DNA of 64,000 nucleotides from CATQGW01 sp965262235 (GTDB taxonomy: Bacteria; Chloroflexota; Dehalococcoidia; Bin125). Positions 29,097-38,617 of this stretch are shown here, piece after piece; the first letter of the stretch is position 1, and every line of letters begins with the position of its first letter. Position numbers and translations under genes: made by a program. The stretch lies in assembly GCA_965262235.1 (NCBI GenBank), contig OZ253504.1, positions 62,001 to 126,000 on the forward strand. Reading direction: 5' to 3'. The notes beneath the pieces were generated by a model. That model did no database searches. It worked only from the letters and a program-made list of their open reading frames with translations, and had not been told where the DNA came from.

Positions 29097-29471
29097 CACG
29101 TCATGCCCTCTCCGTGGGCCGACCACGAGCCGTGCGGCTCCAGCGGCTTCGGCGCGAGGAGTTCCTCACGCCGGAAGCGATGGACATGGTATCGGATGGC
29201 TCCGATCGTCAACAGCAGCGCATCTTCCGTCCTCGGGGGCGCCGGGTTCGACGCCCCGGGAGTCCACCCCGCCGCGAGGCCAATCCCAAACTCCTGACCT
29301 CCACGACGCCGCTGACAGTAACCGCGATATTGCGAAGCGCTGGAGCTGACGTCAAACCGGGGGGAGCGGCGGTAACTGAAGCGGCACTTGTCGGAGCTGG
29401 CCGGCGGAGCGGCCAGGGAATAGCGAGCGTCGGCTGGTTCTATACTCGCGGCGCAAGGGAAGAGGCCTCGT
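29097..29471. other. Intergenic stretch of 375 bases
   Basis: This is the space between two divergently transcribed genes (reductase on minus, carboxylesterase on plus). Long overlapping frames cross it, but they are shadows of the flanking GC-rich genes and have no family resemblance. It should carry both promoters; I cannot pick out convincing -35/-10 pairs. Confidence 0.4.
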
Positions 29472-31043
29472 GTGGCGCCAGCGGCAGTGCGAGTCACAGC
29501 GGGCGAGCTGATCGGACGCGACGAGGCTGGGCTGTCCGTCTTCCGGGGCGTGCCATATGCACAGCCGCCGCTCGGCGAACTACGCTTCGCGCCCCCGCAG
29601 GCCGCCGAGCCGTGGTCGGGCACACGCGACGCGTTCGAGTTCGGGCCGGTCTCTGTCCAGGCGCTGAACCCGCACATGCAGCAGACGCTGGCGATGGGAC
29701 CGGAGCCGGTCTCGGAGGACTGCCTGACGCTGAATGTTTGGACGCCGGGGCTCGACGACGGGCGCCGGCCCGTGCTGTTCTTCATCCACGGCGGCGGCCT
29801 CACGCTGGGGGCCGGCTCGCAGCCGGTCTACGACGGCGCTTCGCTGGCGCGGCGGGGCGACGCCGTCGTCGTGACCATGAACTATCGGCTGGGGATCCTC
29901 GGCTTTCTGTACCTGGCGGAGATCGCCGGGGGAGACGACGCCTGCTCGAACTTCGGCCTGGCCGACCAGGTCGCGGCCCTGCGCTGGGTGCGCGACGAGA
30001 TCGCGTCCTTCGGAGGCGATCCGGACAACGTCACGATCTTCGGCGAATCGGCCGGAGGGTGGGCGGTGGCGGCGCTGCTCGGGACTCCCTCCGCGTCGGG
30101 GCTGTTCCATCGGGCGGTGGCGATGAGCGGGGCGACGCAGGGAGTGATCGGGGTGGAGCAGGCGCAGGCGGCGGCGGGGGAGATCGTGCGGGAGTTCGGC
30201 GTGGCGGAGGCATCGATGGCGGCGCTACGAGCGGAGCCGGCGAAGCGATTCCTCGAGGTGCAGCAAGCGCTCGATCAGCGCTTGCGCAAGGTGCGGGGAG
30301 ACCCGGCGGCGGGGGCTGGGAGCCCGCTGGCGTTCTCGCTGCGTCCGGTCGTCGGCGGGAACCTACTGCCGCGCCATCCCCTGGAGGCGGTGTTGGATGG
30401 GAGTGCGGCCGGGATTCCGGTCATGGCCGGCACCACGGGGGAGGAGAAGCGGAGCCAGCTCGCGCGCAATCCCGGCTTACGGGAGATGACGTCGGAGCAA
30501 GCGATCGCGGCGATCGCGCGGCAGGGCAAGGAACTCGCGGATCCTGAGCAGTGGGCGCGAACGACCTTCGGCGTGATTCGGGAGGCGCTGGAGGCGCGGG
30601 GAGCCCGGGCGACGCCGGCCGATGTGGCGGTGACGGCGGAAACGGAGGGTTTCCGGGTGTCGGCGGACCACCTCCTGGAGGCGCATGCGGCGCACGGACC
30701 GGCCTTCGCCTACCGCTTCGACTGGCAGTCGCCACGAGACGGGGGCGCGTGGGGCGCCTGTCACGCACTCGACGTGCCGTTCGTGTTCGGAACGCGCGAC
30801 CTGCCGCAAACGGCGGACTGGGCCGGGACCGGACCGCAGGCGGATGCGTTCGAGGCGCTGATCCAGGACGCGTACCTCAACTTCGCGCGGACGGGCGACC
30901 CCAGCGGTGGGGCACTTGCGGAGTGGCCCCAGTTCGACGCACGCAGCCGCCGGACGATGCTGCTCGACCGCGAGTGCCGCGTCGTCGAGCGGCCGAGACC
31001 GGAGGAGCGCGCGGCGATGGAATCGGTCGTTCGCCGAGCCTAA
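29472..31043 (+). CDS. Type B carboxylesterase / para-nitrobenzyl esterase
   Basis: The 523-residue alpha/beta hydrolase carries the type-B signature. FRGVPYAQPPLGELRFAPP lies near the N terminus, then EDCLTLNVWTPG, the oxyanion motif F-I-H-G-G-G, and the nucleophile elbow G-E-S-A-G-G in VTIFGESAGG. A C-terminal His lies in GACHALDVPFVFGT. The start is GTG 29472. There is no signal peptide, so it is cytosolic. The likely activity is hydrolysis of xenobiotic or lipid esters. It is complete, with all motifs intact. Confidence 0.92.
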   Translation: MAPAAVRVTAGELIGRDEAGLSVFRGVPYAQPPLGELRFAPPQAAEPWSGTRDAFEFGPVSVQALNPHMQQTLAMGPEPVSEDCLTLNVWTPGLDDGRRPVLFFIHGGGLTLGAGSQPVYDGASLARRGDAVVVTMNYRLGILGFLYLAEIAGGDDACSNFGLADQVAALRWVRDEIASFGGDPDNVTIFGESAGGWAVAALLGTPSASGLFHRAVAMSGATQGVIGVEQAQAAAGEIVREFGVAEASMAALRAEPAKRFLEVQQALDQRLRKVRGDPAAGAGSPLAFSLRPVVGGNLLPRHPLEAVLDGSAAGIPVMAGTTGEEKRSQLARNPGLREMTSEQAIAAIARQGKELADPEQWARTTFGVIREALEARGARATPADVAVTAETEGFRVSADHLLEAHAAHGPAFAYRFDWQSPRDGGAWGACHALDVPFVFGTRDLPQTADWAGTGPQADAFEALIQDAYLNFARTGDPSGGALAEWPQFDARSRRTMLLDRECRVVERPRPEERAAMESVVRRA

Positions 31044-31456
31044 TCGGCAGGAGCGATGCAGCGCCCGCGATCGACGCGCCCAGGCAGATCAGCCTGAAGG
31101 GACAACCGAATTGCCGCCATTCTCGCCGGCGATCGCAGGTGACCAACGGACGAGGGCGTTGATCCGGCCTCGGGCTAGCGCGGGGTCGAGGCGACGACCA
31201 GCTTGAGCCGCAGGCTCGAGCTGAGTCGCGTTCGCGACGATCTCCGATCGGTATGATCGCCCAGCAACAAGTGGCTATGGGGCGGATGAGGTTTTGGCGG
31301 CCCACAGGCCGGGGACGAGCAAGGGACTGTCCGATCAGATCGTGCAGTGGTTCATCGTAGTGACGGGCGTAACCAACGGCGGCACGATGAGGGCATCGTG
31401 CAGGTGGACGACCGCGGCGCTGCGTATACTCCGCCCTGCAGACGAGGAGGCCAGCC
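31044..31456. other. Intergenic stretch of 413 bases, no gene recognised
   Basis: No frame here has family motifs or a good ribosome binding site, and no hairpin-repeat copy is present. The final 15 bases hold gacgaggagg, the ribosome binding site of the SDR that follows. Confidence 0.4.
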
Positions 31457-32347
31457 ATGCGCGAGTTCGAGGGCAAGACCGCCGTCGTGACGGGCGCCGC
31501 CAGCGGCATGGGCCGCGCCTTCGCGGAGCGCTTCGCCCGCGAGGGCATGCGCGTTGTGCTCGCCGACATCGAAGAGGAGGCGCTCGAGACGGCGGTGCGG
31601 GAGTTGGAGCAGGAGGAGCATCGGGTCATTGGCGTGGTCACCAACACGATGTCGCGTGACTCCGTGCAGACACTCGCCCGGCGTGCGATTGATGAGTTTG
31701 GCAAGGTCCACATCGTCTGCAACAACGCGGGCGTCACCAGTCGCGGTGACGCGGGGGCAGCTGGCCGGCGCGGTGTCTGGGAGATCCCGCAACGCGACTG
31801 GGACTGGCTCGTGGGCGTGAACTTCTGGGGCGTGCTCTACGGCCTGCAGGTGTTCATCCCGCACATGCTGGAGCATGGCGAGGAAGGTCATATCGTGAAC
31901 ACGGCGTCGCTCGCTGGGCTGATCCCAGGCGGGGGCGCCTACGGCGTGACGAAGCACGGCGTCCTGGCGCTCAGCGAGGGTCTGTATCGCGACCTCAAGG
32001 CGCGCGACGCCAAGATCGGGGCGTCGGTGCTCTGCCCGGGGTTCGTCAACACGGGCATCTTCAAAGCCGAGCGCAACCGCCCCGCGGAGTTCGCGAGCGG
32101 CTTACCGGAGTCCAACGCCGGCGCCCGAGCCAACATCGACTCGGTGCTGCAACACGCCAAGCAGCCCGCGGAGATCGCCGAGATCGTCTTCGAGGCCATT
32201 CAGAGCGACCGTTTCTACATCCTGCCCCATCCCGCCTGGGACGAGATCGTCCGCAGCCGCGTCGAGCACGTCCTCGCGCGCGAGGCTCCGCTCGTGTTGG
32301 ACTTCGACGACCTCACGCGCCGAACCGCCGCCGGCGAGGGCTTCTGA
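31457..32347 (+). CDS. Short-chain dehydrogenase/reductase with C-terminal extension
   Basis: This is a 296-residue SDR. The nucleotide-binding motif is T-G-A-A-S-G-M-G near residue 12, the acidic LADIEEEA suggests NAD(H), and N-N-A-G lies in CNNAGVTS. The catalytic Ser is in NTASLAG and Y-x-x-x-K in YGVTKHG, with a PGFVNTGIF segment after it. The C terminus goes 40 residues beyond the core and ends LVLDFDDLTRRTAAGEGF. A near copy of the last 65 bases, with the same stop context, occurs at 34.32-34.39 kb behind an inserted segment. Confidence 0.9.
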   Translation: MREFEGKTAVVTGAASGMGRAFAERFAREGMRVVLADIEEEALETAVRELEQEEHRVIGVVTNTMSRDSVQTLARRAIDEFGKVHIVCNNAGVTSRGDAGAAGRRGVWEIPQRDWDWLVGVNFWGVLYGLQVFIPHMLEHGEEGHIVNTASLAGLIPGGGAYGVTKHGVLALSEGLYRDLKARDAKIGASVLCPGFVNTGIFKAERNRPAEFASGLPESNAGARANIDSVLQHAKQPAEIAEIVFEAIQSDRFYILPHPAWDEIVRSRVEHVLAREAPLVLDFDDLTRRTAAGEGF

Positions 32348-32353
32348 CGCGCT
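32281..32353 (+). repeat. Left copy of a duplicated SDR 3' end
   Basis: This 73-base stretch spans the last codons of the SDR gene and a few bases after it. It is repeated at 34320-34391 with about eight mismatches, and both copies run through the stop codon into a similar cgct. The two copies bracket the tRNA-Ser and the AT-rich gene as direct repeats. Confidence 0.65.
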
Positions 32354-32476
32354 CACACGAGCGCCCAGGCCGCAGCAAGGCACCACGACCCCGCCATGCC
32401 CCGCTTCGACACGATGCACGCATCTGGTCGCTGCCCAACTCTGCCAAGCCTCCTCCTCGTCCACAATCATTACCGA

Positions 32477-32565
32477 CGGAGGGGGTGGGATTCGGACCCA
32501 CGAGAGCCCGCAAAGACCCTACTACTTTTCGAGAGTAGCCCATTCAACCGCTCTGGCACCCCTCC
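32477..32565 (-). tRNA. tRNA-Ser (anticodon CGA)
   Basis: Read on the minus strand, the acceptor arms are GGAGGGG and CCCCTCC with discriminator G. The D arm is short, the anticodon arm is CTACT-CTCGAAA-AGTAG, a long variable arm follows (class II), and the T arm is GTGGG-TCCGAAT-CCCAC. The anticodon CGA reads UCG serine codons. CCA is not encoded in the DNA. It lies inside the segment bounded by the duplicated SDR end. Confidence 0.9.
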
Positions 32566-32598
32566 TTGCGCGATATTCGCGACATTGTTTAGTATACC

Positions 32599-32634
32599 AA
32601 ACACCCCGCGGGCTAAATAGCCCACGGGGTGTTT
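32599..32634. terminator. Strong hairpin terminator between tRNA-Ser and the metallopeptidase-like gene
   Basis: AAACACCCCG-C-GGGCT-aaat-AGCCC-A-CGGGGTGTTT forms a stem of about 15 bp with one mismatch and a four-base loop. It lies 25 bases after the end of the minus-strand gene at 32659 and just upstream of the tRNA, so it would stop that transcript. The stem has A/T tails on both sides and may work in both directions. Confidence 0.75.
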
Positions 32635-32658
32635 CAAGACAATCATTTTTACTTTTCC

Positions 32659-33813
32659 TTACCTTGCCAACATTGACTCTGGCAATACGAATACATATTT
32701 TTCAAGCCAGTCAATTACTTCGTCGGTAAGATAGGGTTCGTAGTAATCGGTCCAATTTTGGGCTACTTGAGCCTTTGTCATTAAGTATCCAGCGCATAGC
32801 TCGGCGGATAGCTCAATTGGATCAGAGATATAATAAATATCTAAGGTAGAAAAGGCGCTATCTCCAGGTAAAAACCATTCACCTTTTTCGTTTTTATAAA
32901 ATCCAACCAAGTCAATAAGCTCTATCATATAAGGGGAGTAAACTATATAGTCTGATCTTGGTTTATATAAATTTTCTTCTTCAATTCGTTTAGAGAAATC
33001 ATAGCCAAGCAAGTTTTTTACAACTTGCCAACTTTGATTAGCATGACACAATTCATGAAATTCTCTCCCAGTCAGAGCGACCCCGCCAATATTTGAATGA
33101 CCAATGACAAGAAATGATTCGGTAGAATAATAAAATACATTATTATATCTACTAAGCCCTTGAGAATAAGATCCTACAAGTCCAGTATCGCGCAATAAAC
33201 AAGTTTCTTGGAGCATGGGAATGTTGGGTAGAAAATATTCCCTTGCCTCTCCGCTCCAATTATCTCCGCAGTCAGTTAACAATTCGCGGGAAACGTCTGG
33301 TCTAGCATACCATTCTTCAAAATCAATATCCTCTCTTTGTTCTACTAGGCCATCAACATATTTCTGCTCCTCTTCCGTCAACAACCCATACCCATAAACA
33401 TGGTTAATCATATCAATACACTTTACCCATATAACTGAGGGAGGTATATTATCTTTGTATAAATTATTAAAGTTGTTGTTTAAGAAACTTGGCTCGTCAA
33501 ATGTATATGCTGCTGTATATCTTTCTTGTTGAGAGTCCCATACCCATAGTAAGTTAAGATCGCATCCGTTTACAGCTAGTCGCGCTGTTAGTTGATATAG
33601 GGTTCCTCCTCCCCATTGTATGAATGCAGACCCTTCTGTTTCTTTTTCAGGAAGAGTTCCCGAGATTTGGGTCAGCCCGAGATCACCAGGTTCAGACTCC
33701 GGCCCGTCGGCCAGAGCGCTACGCGATACGGCGGCGGCAAGCGCGAGCAACGCGATCAGGATGAGCCCAAGCCGGGACAGCGTGCCCAGTGAGGTCATGG
33801 CTGCTTCCTTCAA
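32659..33813 (-). CDS. Secreted putative zinc metallopeptidase, AT-rich body with GC-rich signal peptide
   Basis: The 384-residue protein has a signal peptide (LGLILIALLALAAAVSRSALA) and a mature region with several Cys pairs. A zincin motif H253-E-L-C-H257 lies in GREFHELCHANQSW, with E338 (SAELCAGYLM) as a possible third ligand. The base composition changes sharply near 33.66-33.69 kb. The first ~45 codons are GC-rich like the neighbours; everything after is AT-rich with codons such as AAT, TTA and ATA that are rare elsewhere in the window. This looks like a foreign gene fused to a native export signal. The protease call rests on the HExxH motif alone; the family is not recognised. Confidence 0.65.
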   Translation of the reverse strand: MKEAAMTSLGTLSRLGLILIALLALAAAVSRSALADGPESEPGDLGLTQISGTLPEKETEGSAFIQWGGGTLYQLTARLAVNGCDLNLLWVWDSQQERYTAAYTFDEPSFLNNNFNNLYKDNIPPSVIWVKCIDMINHVYGYGLLTEEEQKYVDGLVEQREDIDFEEWYARPDVSRELLTDCGDNWSGEAREYFLPNIPMLQETCLLRDTGLVGSYSQGLSRYNNVFYYSTESFLVIGHSNIGGVALTGREFHELCHANQSWQVVKNLLGYDFSKRIEEENLYKPRSDYIVYSPYMIELIDLVGFYKNEKGEWFLPGDSAFSTLDIYYISDPIELSAELCAGYLMTKAQVAQNWTDYYEPYLTDEVIDWLEKYVFVLPESMLAR

Positions 33814-34042
33814 GTCGGCTGCCGCTGGGGTTCGCGATGCGTGCGCAGATTGTACCGCACGGTCGTGTAGCCCGGAGGTGGAGCGGAGAGGGTGGCGTTA
33901 GTTGGTGCAGGATCGGCCCCTGGGCATGGGCTCCTTGTAAGTCGAGGCTGCCTACGTAATCCGGGCCACACGGTAAGGGTGGAACAGAGCACATGTCCGT
34001 AGGCCATCGACTCCATTCGACGCCGACCGAATTGGAGCCGAC

Positions 34043-34258
34043 ATGAGAATCCCCCTCACCTACCAGGCCGCCATGACCCGGCTCGCCGAGCTCTCCGGGC
34101 CCGAGTACCCGCCCCATGTCCAGGCCAAGGACGTCGCCAAGATCGCCGCCGAACTCTCACCCAACAACCCCCGCCCCGCCGACGTCGTCCGCGCCCTCTA
34201 CGCCGAGGCCGCGCCCGACGAACTCGCATCCGGGCCCGACGATGACGACCCGCTCTAA
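34043..34258 (+). CDS. Small acidic protein of unknown function
   Basis: The 71-residue frame starts at ATG 34043 with ggagccgac just before it, a reasonable ribosome binding site. The product is helical and Ala-rich, with AKDVAKIAAELSPNNPRPADVVRALYAEA in the middle and an acidic tail ending DDDDPL. I do not recognise it. It lies in the inserted segment between the two copies of the SDR 3' end and ends 62 bases before the second copy. Confidence 0.45.
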   Translation: MRIPLTYQAAMTRLAELSGPEYPPHVQAKDVAKIAAELSPNNPRPADVVRALYAEAAPDELASGPDDDDPL

Positions 34259-34319
34259 TCCCCCCGACCGCCTCGGGTCGCCGCCACGCCGTTTTTTTCG
34301 CCCGACGTCCTCGCTGGCG

Positions 34320-34391
34320 AGGCTCCGTTCGTGTTGGACTTCGATGACCTGACGCGCCGAACCGGCGCCGGCCAGGGCTTCTAACACGCTA
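34320..34391 (+). pseudogene. Second copy of the SDR 3' end (orphan C-terminal fragment)
   Basis: In one frame this reads EAPFVLDFDDLTRRTGAGQGF then TAA (ending 34384), against EAPLVLDFDDLTRRTAAGEGF then TGA at the end of the intact SDR. No SDR core precedes it. It is either what is left of a second, tandem SDR gene after a deletion, or a duplicated attachment-type sequence made when the segment between the copies was inserted. Confidence 0.65.
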
Positions 34392-35477
34392 GGCGGGGGA
34401 CCATTTGGCGATGACCTCTCTGCCGAAGTCGGCGATCAGGTCGCGTGCCCCGGCGGCATCCGTGCAGGCAATGGCGATGTTGTCGATGCCGGCCGCCTCA
34501 ATCTGCTCGAGCCGCTCGATGATCTGCGCGGGCGTGCCGGTCAGCGTCTGGCCAATCGAGGTCTCGTTGATGAACTGTTCTTCGCCGGGCTTGAGAAAGA
34601 CCATGTGCCCCGTATGCACATCCAGGTAGCGTCGATCGGGCTTGCTGCCGCGCGCGTCGCCATACTCCTCGATGTACCGATTGAAAGCCGCCGCGGCGTC
34701 GGGGTCCCTGATACCCAGGTTCGCCCCTGGGCCATAGTGCGACTCCCACATCGCATGCAGACCCGGCAGCGCGTTAGGGCCGACGCGCTCGACCACGCGC
34801 GGAGAAGTAAGCGACTCGCCGTCGCGCAGCACGCAGCCGCTGGTCAAGCCGACCGTGTAGGGCTTGTCAGTGGCCCGGCCGGCGGCGGCGGCGGCGGCGC
34901 GAATCGCCTCGAAGCCCATCGCGAGCTGGGGTGTGAGCGCGCCCGTGACCCAGCCGTCGGCGAGCTCGCCCGTCGCCGCGAGCGCCTTCGGCCCGCTCGC
35001 GGCGAGGTAGATGGGGATTTCGTCCTCGATGTTGATGAAGCCGCCACGATCCGGATGCAGCAGCCGAATCCAACGCTCACGCGTGCCCTCCCGGATCAGC
35101 ACTTCGTCGCCCTGCAGCAGGCCGCGTACTTGCTGCGTGTACTCGCGGAACTCCGCTGCCGGCACCGCAGGCAGGCCCATCGTGTTGCGCCCGGTGTAGC
35201 CGGTGCCCAAGCCCAGAATGACTCGTCCGGGCGCCAGATAGTTGATCGTGGCGATGGCGGAAGCGGTCACCGCGGGGATGCGGTTGCTAGGGATCGCCAC
35301 CAGGGTGCCCAGCTTGATCCGGCTGGTGTGCTCCGCCGCCAACGCCATGGTGGCGTAGACGTCGCTGTAGATCAGTTGCGAATCAAAGAACCAGGCGTGG
35401 CTGAAGCTCGCCGCCTCAGCCGCGGCCGCGTCGCGCCATGCATCGATGTACGAGGGGAAGGCGATGCCGTAGTCCAT
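34389..35477 (-). CDS. LLM-class (luciferase-like) flavin-dependent oxidoreductase
   Basis: This is a 362-residue luciferase-like TIM barrel, a group that uses F420 or FMN. The start is MDYGIAFPSYIDAW (ATG 35477); the frame is open further upstream but that part is non-typical. Features are SHAWFFDSQLIYSDVYATMALAAEHT, IKLGTLVAIPSNRIPAVTASAIATINYLAPGRVILGLGTGYTGRNTMG, and IYLAASGPKALAATGELADGWV. A shorter, frameshifted paralogue is at 49.0-50.0 kb. That copy lacks the segment here that includes RRYLDVHTGHMVFLKPGEE. The substrate is unknown. Confidence 0.9.
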   Translation of the reverse strand: MDYGIAFPSYIDAWRDAAAAEAASFSHAWFFDSQLIYSDVYATMALAAEHTSRIKLGTLVAIPSNRIPAVTASAIATINYLAPGRVILGLGTGYTGRNTMGLPAVPAAEFREYTQQVRGLLQGDEVLIREGTRERWIRLLHPDRGGFINIEDEIPIYLAASGPKALAATGELADGWVTGALTPQLAMGFEAIRAAAAAAGRATDKPYTVGLTSGCVLRDGESLTSPRVVERVGPNALPGLHAMWESHYGPGANLGIRDPDAAAAFNRYIEEYGDARGSKPDRRYLDVHTGHMVFLKPGEEQFINETSIGQTLTGTPAQIIERLEQIEAAGIDNIAIACTDAAGARDLIADFGREVIAKWSPA

Positions 35478-35849
35478 GGAACCCCCTGGGGTGCGATCGG
35501 GATCGCAACGAAGATAGACGACCACGACCTCCCGCCGAGCTTCCGTGCCCCGGATTGGTCTCGGGCGGGATCTTGCGGCTGAGGCGGAGGTCGGTTCGAT
35601 AGTCGATCGCGCATACGCGAACTGCGGTCCGCTACCCCCGCCGGAACGCGATCGGCGAATCGCGTGAGATTCGCGCACCCCCCGACCAACCGCGGATGAG
35701 TCAATGCCCCATTCCTATTGGGCGGACGGAGTGTTGCACCGCCACGACGCCGTGTGGTCGTTGTTCTTGAAGACGCGGTTGGAGTTGCCCGCGCAGGTCA
35801 CCTCCGTGGCCGGTCCTGGGAGCTGGCGCGCCGGGCTAGGCTGGTCCAC

Positions 35850-36209
35850 ATGACCAGTCAGGCTGCCCCAGAGTTCCGCAAGGTCCACGGTCACGCGGTG
35901 CAAGGTATCGATGTCGACGCGCAGACGCGGTGCGCCCACTGGCAAGGGCCCATGGATGTGATCGCGCTGCGGATGAAGTGCTGCGGCGCCTGGTTCCCGT
36001 GCTTCGAATGCCACGCGGCGCTGGCGGATCACCCCGCGCAGGTCTGGCCACTGGCCCAGCGCACTCAGGGCGCCGTCCTCTGCGGCGTCTGCGGCGGGGT
36101 CCTGAGCGTGAGCGACTATCTCGCCTGCGAGTCCACCTGCCCGGCGTGCGGAGCTGCCTTTAACCCCGGCTGCCAGACGCACCTCCACCTCTATTTCGAG
36201 CTGGACTAG
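35850..36209 (+). CDS. CHY-type zinc-finger protein
   Basis: This is a 119-residue protein from ATG 35850. It begins VHGHAVQGIDVDAQTRCAHWQGPMDVIALRMKCCGAWFPCFECHAAL, the order of Cys and His that defines the CHY zinc finger. Two C-x2-C pairs follow (VLCGVCGGVL and STCPACGAAF). It should bind several zinc ions. Bacterial members are small single-domain proteins of unknown role. The frame is open 44 codons further upstream, but the M at 35850 fits the family start. Confidence 0.82.
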   Translation: MTSQAAPEFRKVHGHAVQGIDVDAQTRCAHWQGPMDVIALRMKCCGAWFPCFECHAALADHPAQVWPLAQRTQGAVLCGVCGGVLSVSDYLACESTCPACGAAFNPGCQTHLHLYFELD

Positions 36210-36626
36210 GTCCGTCGTACGACACTGCCGCCCATCCGGCTGCCCGGGGCTGCCGCCCGGCGAGCCGCTGATCGCTAACCACCAATTGACTGTGGTGACC
36301 ACACCGGGAACGCCTGGTTCCAACTGATTCACGACTGTGTATCTTGTCCCACGGACCGCAACGCGCCTCGAGCCGAGAGTGGGTGCATGTGGTGGATACA
36401 GTCACGAGTTCGTTAACGGTTCAAGTGTGAACGCCACTCCGAAGGATCTTGGCGTCGGCCGATCAGGTGGTCTTTTTCGAGCCTCGTTCGCCAGACACGC
36501 GCCACATGCGAGCGTCGGCCACATGCCAGGGAACAGTTCGAAGAGATCGAATCGGTCGCCGGCCGAGCAGTATGCGGGCTGCATTGCTGCGCGGCGCAGG
36601 GCAACAAGACAGCGAGCAGGCCTCGT
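36210..36626. other. Intergenic stretch of 417 bases, no gene recognised
   Basis: Several short frames cross on both strands without motifs. This stretch marks the left side of the mobile module that starts with the HTH gene and the recombinase; an attachment site could lie here, but I cannot identify its core. Confidence 0.4.
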
Positions 36627-36926
36627 TCAGCAGCAAGCTCTACGTCTGGAGACCACCAGCAGCTCATCATCGAGAAGTTTCGGGAGACCGTTTGGTACTT
36701 GAGTCGCCAGTCTGACGAGGGAGAGCATTCCCTCCCCGTTTCGAACGGCGCCTCGTCGCCAGCGGTGCAGCTGCCGACAGTCAACGCCCATTGCGGCGGC
36801 CATCCGCTCCCACGACATGCCGGTCATTTCCTTCAAGCTGCTCAGACGCTCTGGGAAGTCCGGCGGAAGCAGAGCGGCGCCGGGCATCCATTCTGTGGTG
36901 AACAACGAAGCGCGATCGAGGCGCAC
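36627..36926 (-). CDS. Helix-turn-helix DNA-binding protein, recombinase-associated
   Basis: The 99-residue protein has a compact HTH: FPERLSSLKEMTGMSWERMAAAMGVDCRQLHRWRRG, followed by a helix with MLSLVRLATQVPNGL. It resembles XRE-like regulators carried by integrated elements. The gene is divergent from the serine recombinase at 36986, with 59 bases between the starts, a typical place for a regulator of the recombinase promoter. The true start could be at one of the two internal Met codons. Confidence 0.7.
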   Translation of the reverse strand: MRLDRASLFTTEWMPGAALLPPDFPERLSSLKEMTGMSWERMAAAMGVDCRQLHRWRRGAVRNGEGMLSLVRLATQVPNGLPKLLDDELLVVSRRRACC

Positions 36927-36985
36927 AGGTCCGAAGCATCAAGACGGACCCGCTAAGCACCGAGACAGAGCAGCGGGATAAAAGG

Positions 36986-38617
36986 ATGAATCAAATGAAT
37001 CACCAACTCGACGCGGTCCCGGCAGCGCTCTATGCGCGCGTCTCCAGCGACCGCCAGGATGTGGACCTGTCCATCGCCGCGCAGTTGCGGGCGCTGCGCG
37101 ACTTTGCCGAGCGCAACGGCTACGTCGTCGCCCGCGAGTACGTCGACGAGGCTGAGAGCGACCGCATCGCCGACCGGCCCCAGTTCCTCAAGATGTTGGA
37201 CGAAGCCTCTGAGTCTCACGCGCCGTTTCAGGAAATCCTCGTTCGGAAGTCCTCTCGTTTCACTCGTAAGCGCGAGTACGCCGTCGCGTTCAAGTCGATA
37301 CTGCACCGGCGCGGGATCCGTGTCACCTCGATCACTGAGCACGCCGACGACACGCTGATGGAAGCGATCATCGAGAGCGTGGCTGAGTTCTACTCAGAGA
37401 ACCTCGCTCAGGAGCTGACGCGCGGTACGCGCGAGGCAGCCTCGCGCGGGTTCTGGGTCGCGACCTGGGCGCCTACGGCTACCGCAAGGTCCAGGTCCAG
37501 GACGGGGCGAAGAAGCGGCCCAGGCTGGAACTCAACTCACCGTTCGATGCCGTCGCGCGGCGCATCTTCGACCTGGCGCTCGGGGGCCAGAGCGTGCTCG
37601 ACATCACCCGCACCTTGAACGCGGAGGGCATCCCCACGACCAACGGCAAGCCCCGGCTCAAGACCACCGTCCATCGGCTGCTGACCAACGAGGCCTACTC
37701 CGGCGACCTGGTCCGGGGCCGGAACGCCAAGGACGGCGCACCGCCCGTGCGGGTCGAGGACGCCTTCCCCGGCCATCATCAGCCGCGATGAGTATCGACG
37801 GGTCAGGCATCTGTTGCGCTCGCGCGCGCCGGCCGTCGCCCATCCGCGGCGCGTCGCCAGCCGCTACCTGCTCTCCGGTCTGGTCAGCTGCAAACCGTGC
37901 GATGTGAGCCTGACGGCGGCGGAGGCGAAGAGCAGCAAGTACTCCTATTACGTCTGCCAGTCGAAGATCAAGAAGGGTTCGGAGACCTGTCAGGCACCCC
38001 GACTCAACGCGCGGGAGTTTGAGCGGCTGATCATCGACCAGCTGCGCCAGCACATCCTCACCGAGAGCAACAGCCGCGAACTTGTCAGGCTCGTTGACGA
38101 GGAGATGGACGGTCTCGCTCACGAGCGGCGTGAGCAGCTGGAGGCGATCGAGCATGAACTGGCTGAAGTCAAACGCATGCTGGACCGCATCTGGCGGGCG
38201 ATTGAAACCACCGGCCTTGAGGTGTCCGACGCCGCTGACCGGATCAGAGAGCACAAGCAGCGCAAGGAACAGCTGGAGCTTGCCGCCGCCGAAGCGCACA
38301 AGGCGCTGGCAGCGCGGCGTCAGCTCTTGGACAGCACCGATCTGATCGCCGCATTCGCCGCGGAGATGCGCGAGTTGCTGCTGACCAGCGACATCACCGA
38401 GACCAAGGCGTTCATTTGCACGTTCGTCAAGCGGATCACGGTTCGACCCGGCCGGGCCGTGATCCGCTACGCGATCCCGATGCCCGAGGACAGCCCGATC
38501 GGTCGCTCAGACTCGGCTGAGGTGGGCCTCCGTGACGGAGTTATGAGTTCGGTACGCGTTGGTGGGCCAAGCAAGACCGTACTGCGAACTTTCGTTTGGG
38601 AACTCCCTCTAGTTTGA
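36986..38617 (+). pseudogene. Large serine recombinase with two frameshifts
   Basis: The product would be a large serine recombinase of about 540 residues. An N-terminal resolvase domain has the nucleophile Ser in LYARVSSDRQD; then come the recombinase domain, a zinc ribbon (LVSCKPCDVSL...YYVCQ) and a long coiled coil. The first frame fails near 37460, after REAASRGFW. It resumes one frame over as DLGAYGYRKVQVQDGAKKRPRLELNSPF, and fails again near 37773, after VRVEDAFP. It resumes once more as IISRDEYRRVRHLLRS and runs to TGA at 38617. The tail reads GGPSKTVLRTFVWELPLV. Both breaks are consistent with one-base changes. Either the gene has decayed recently or the sequence has two indel errors. 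Confidence 0.88.

Noticed and set aside
29000..30547. 515-codon plus-strand frame over the carboxylesterase
   Set aside because: The Arg/Gly/Ala-rich product overlaps the esterase in another frame and has no motif.
37440..37790. Programmed frameshifting in the recombinase
   Set aside because: Two breaks, neither with a slippery heptamer or a downstream pseudoknot that I can see, and large serine recombinases are not known to use frameshifting.
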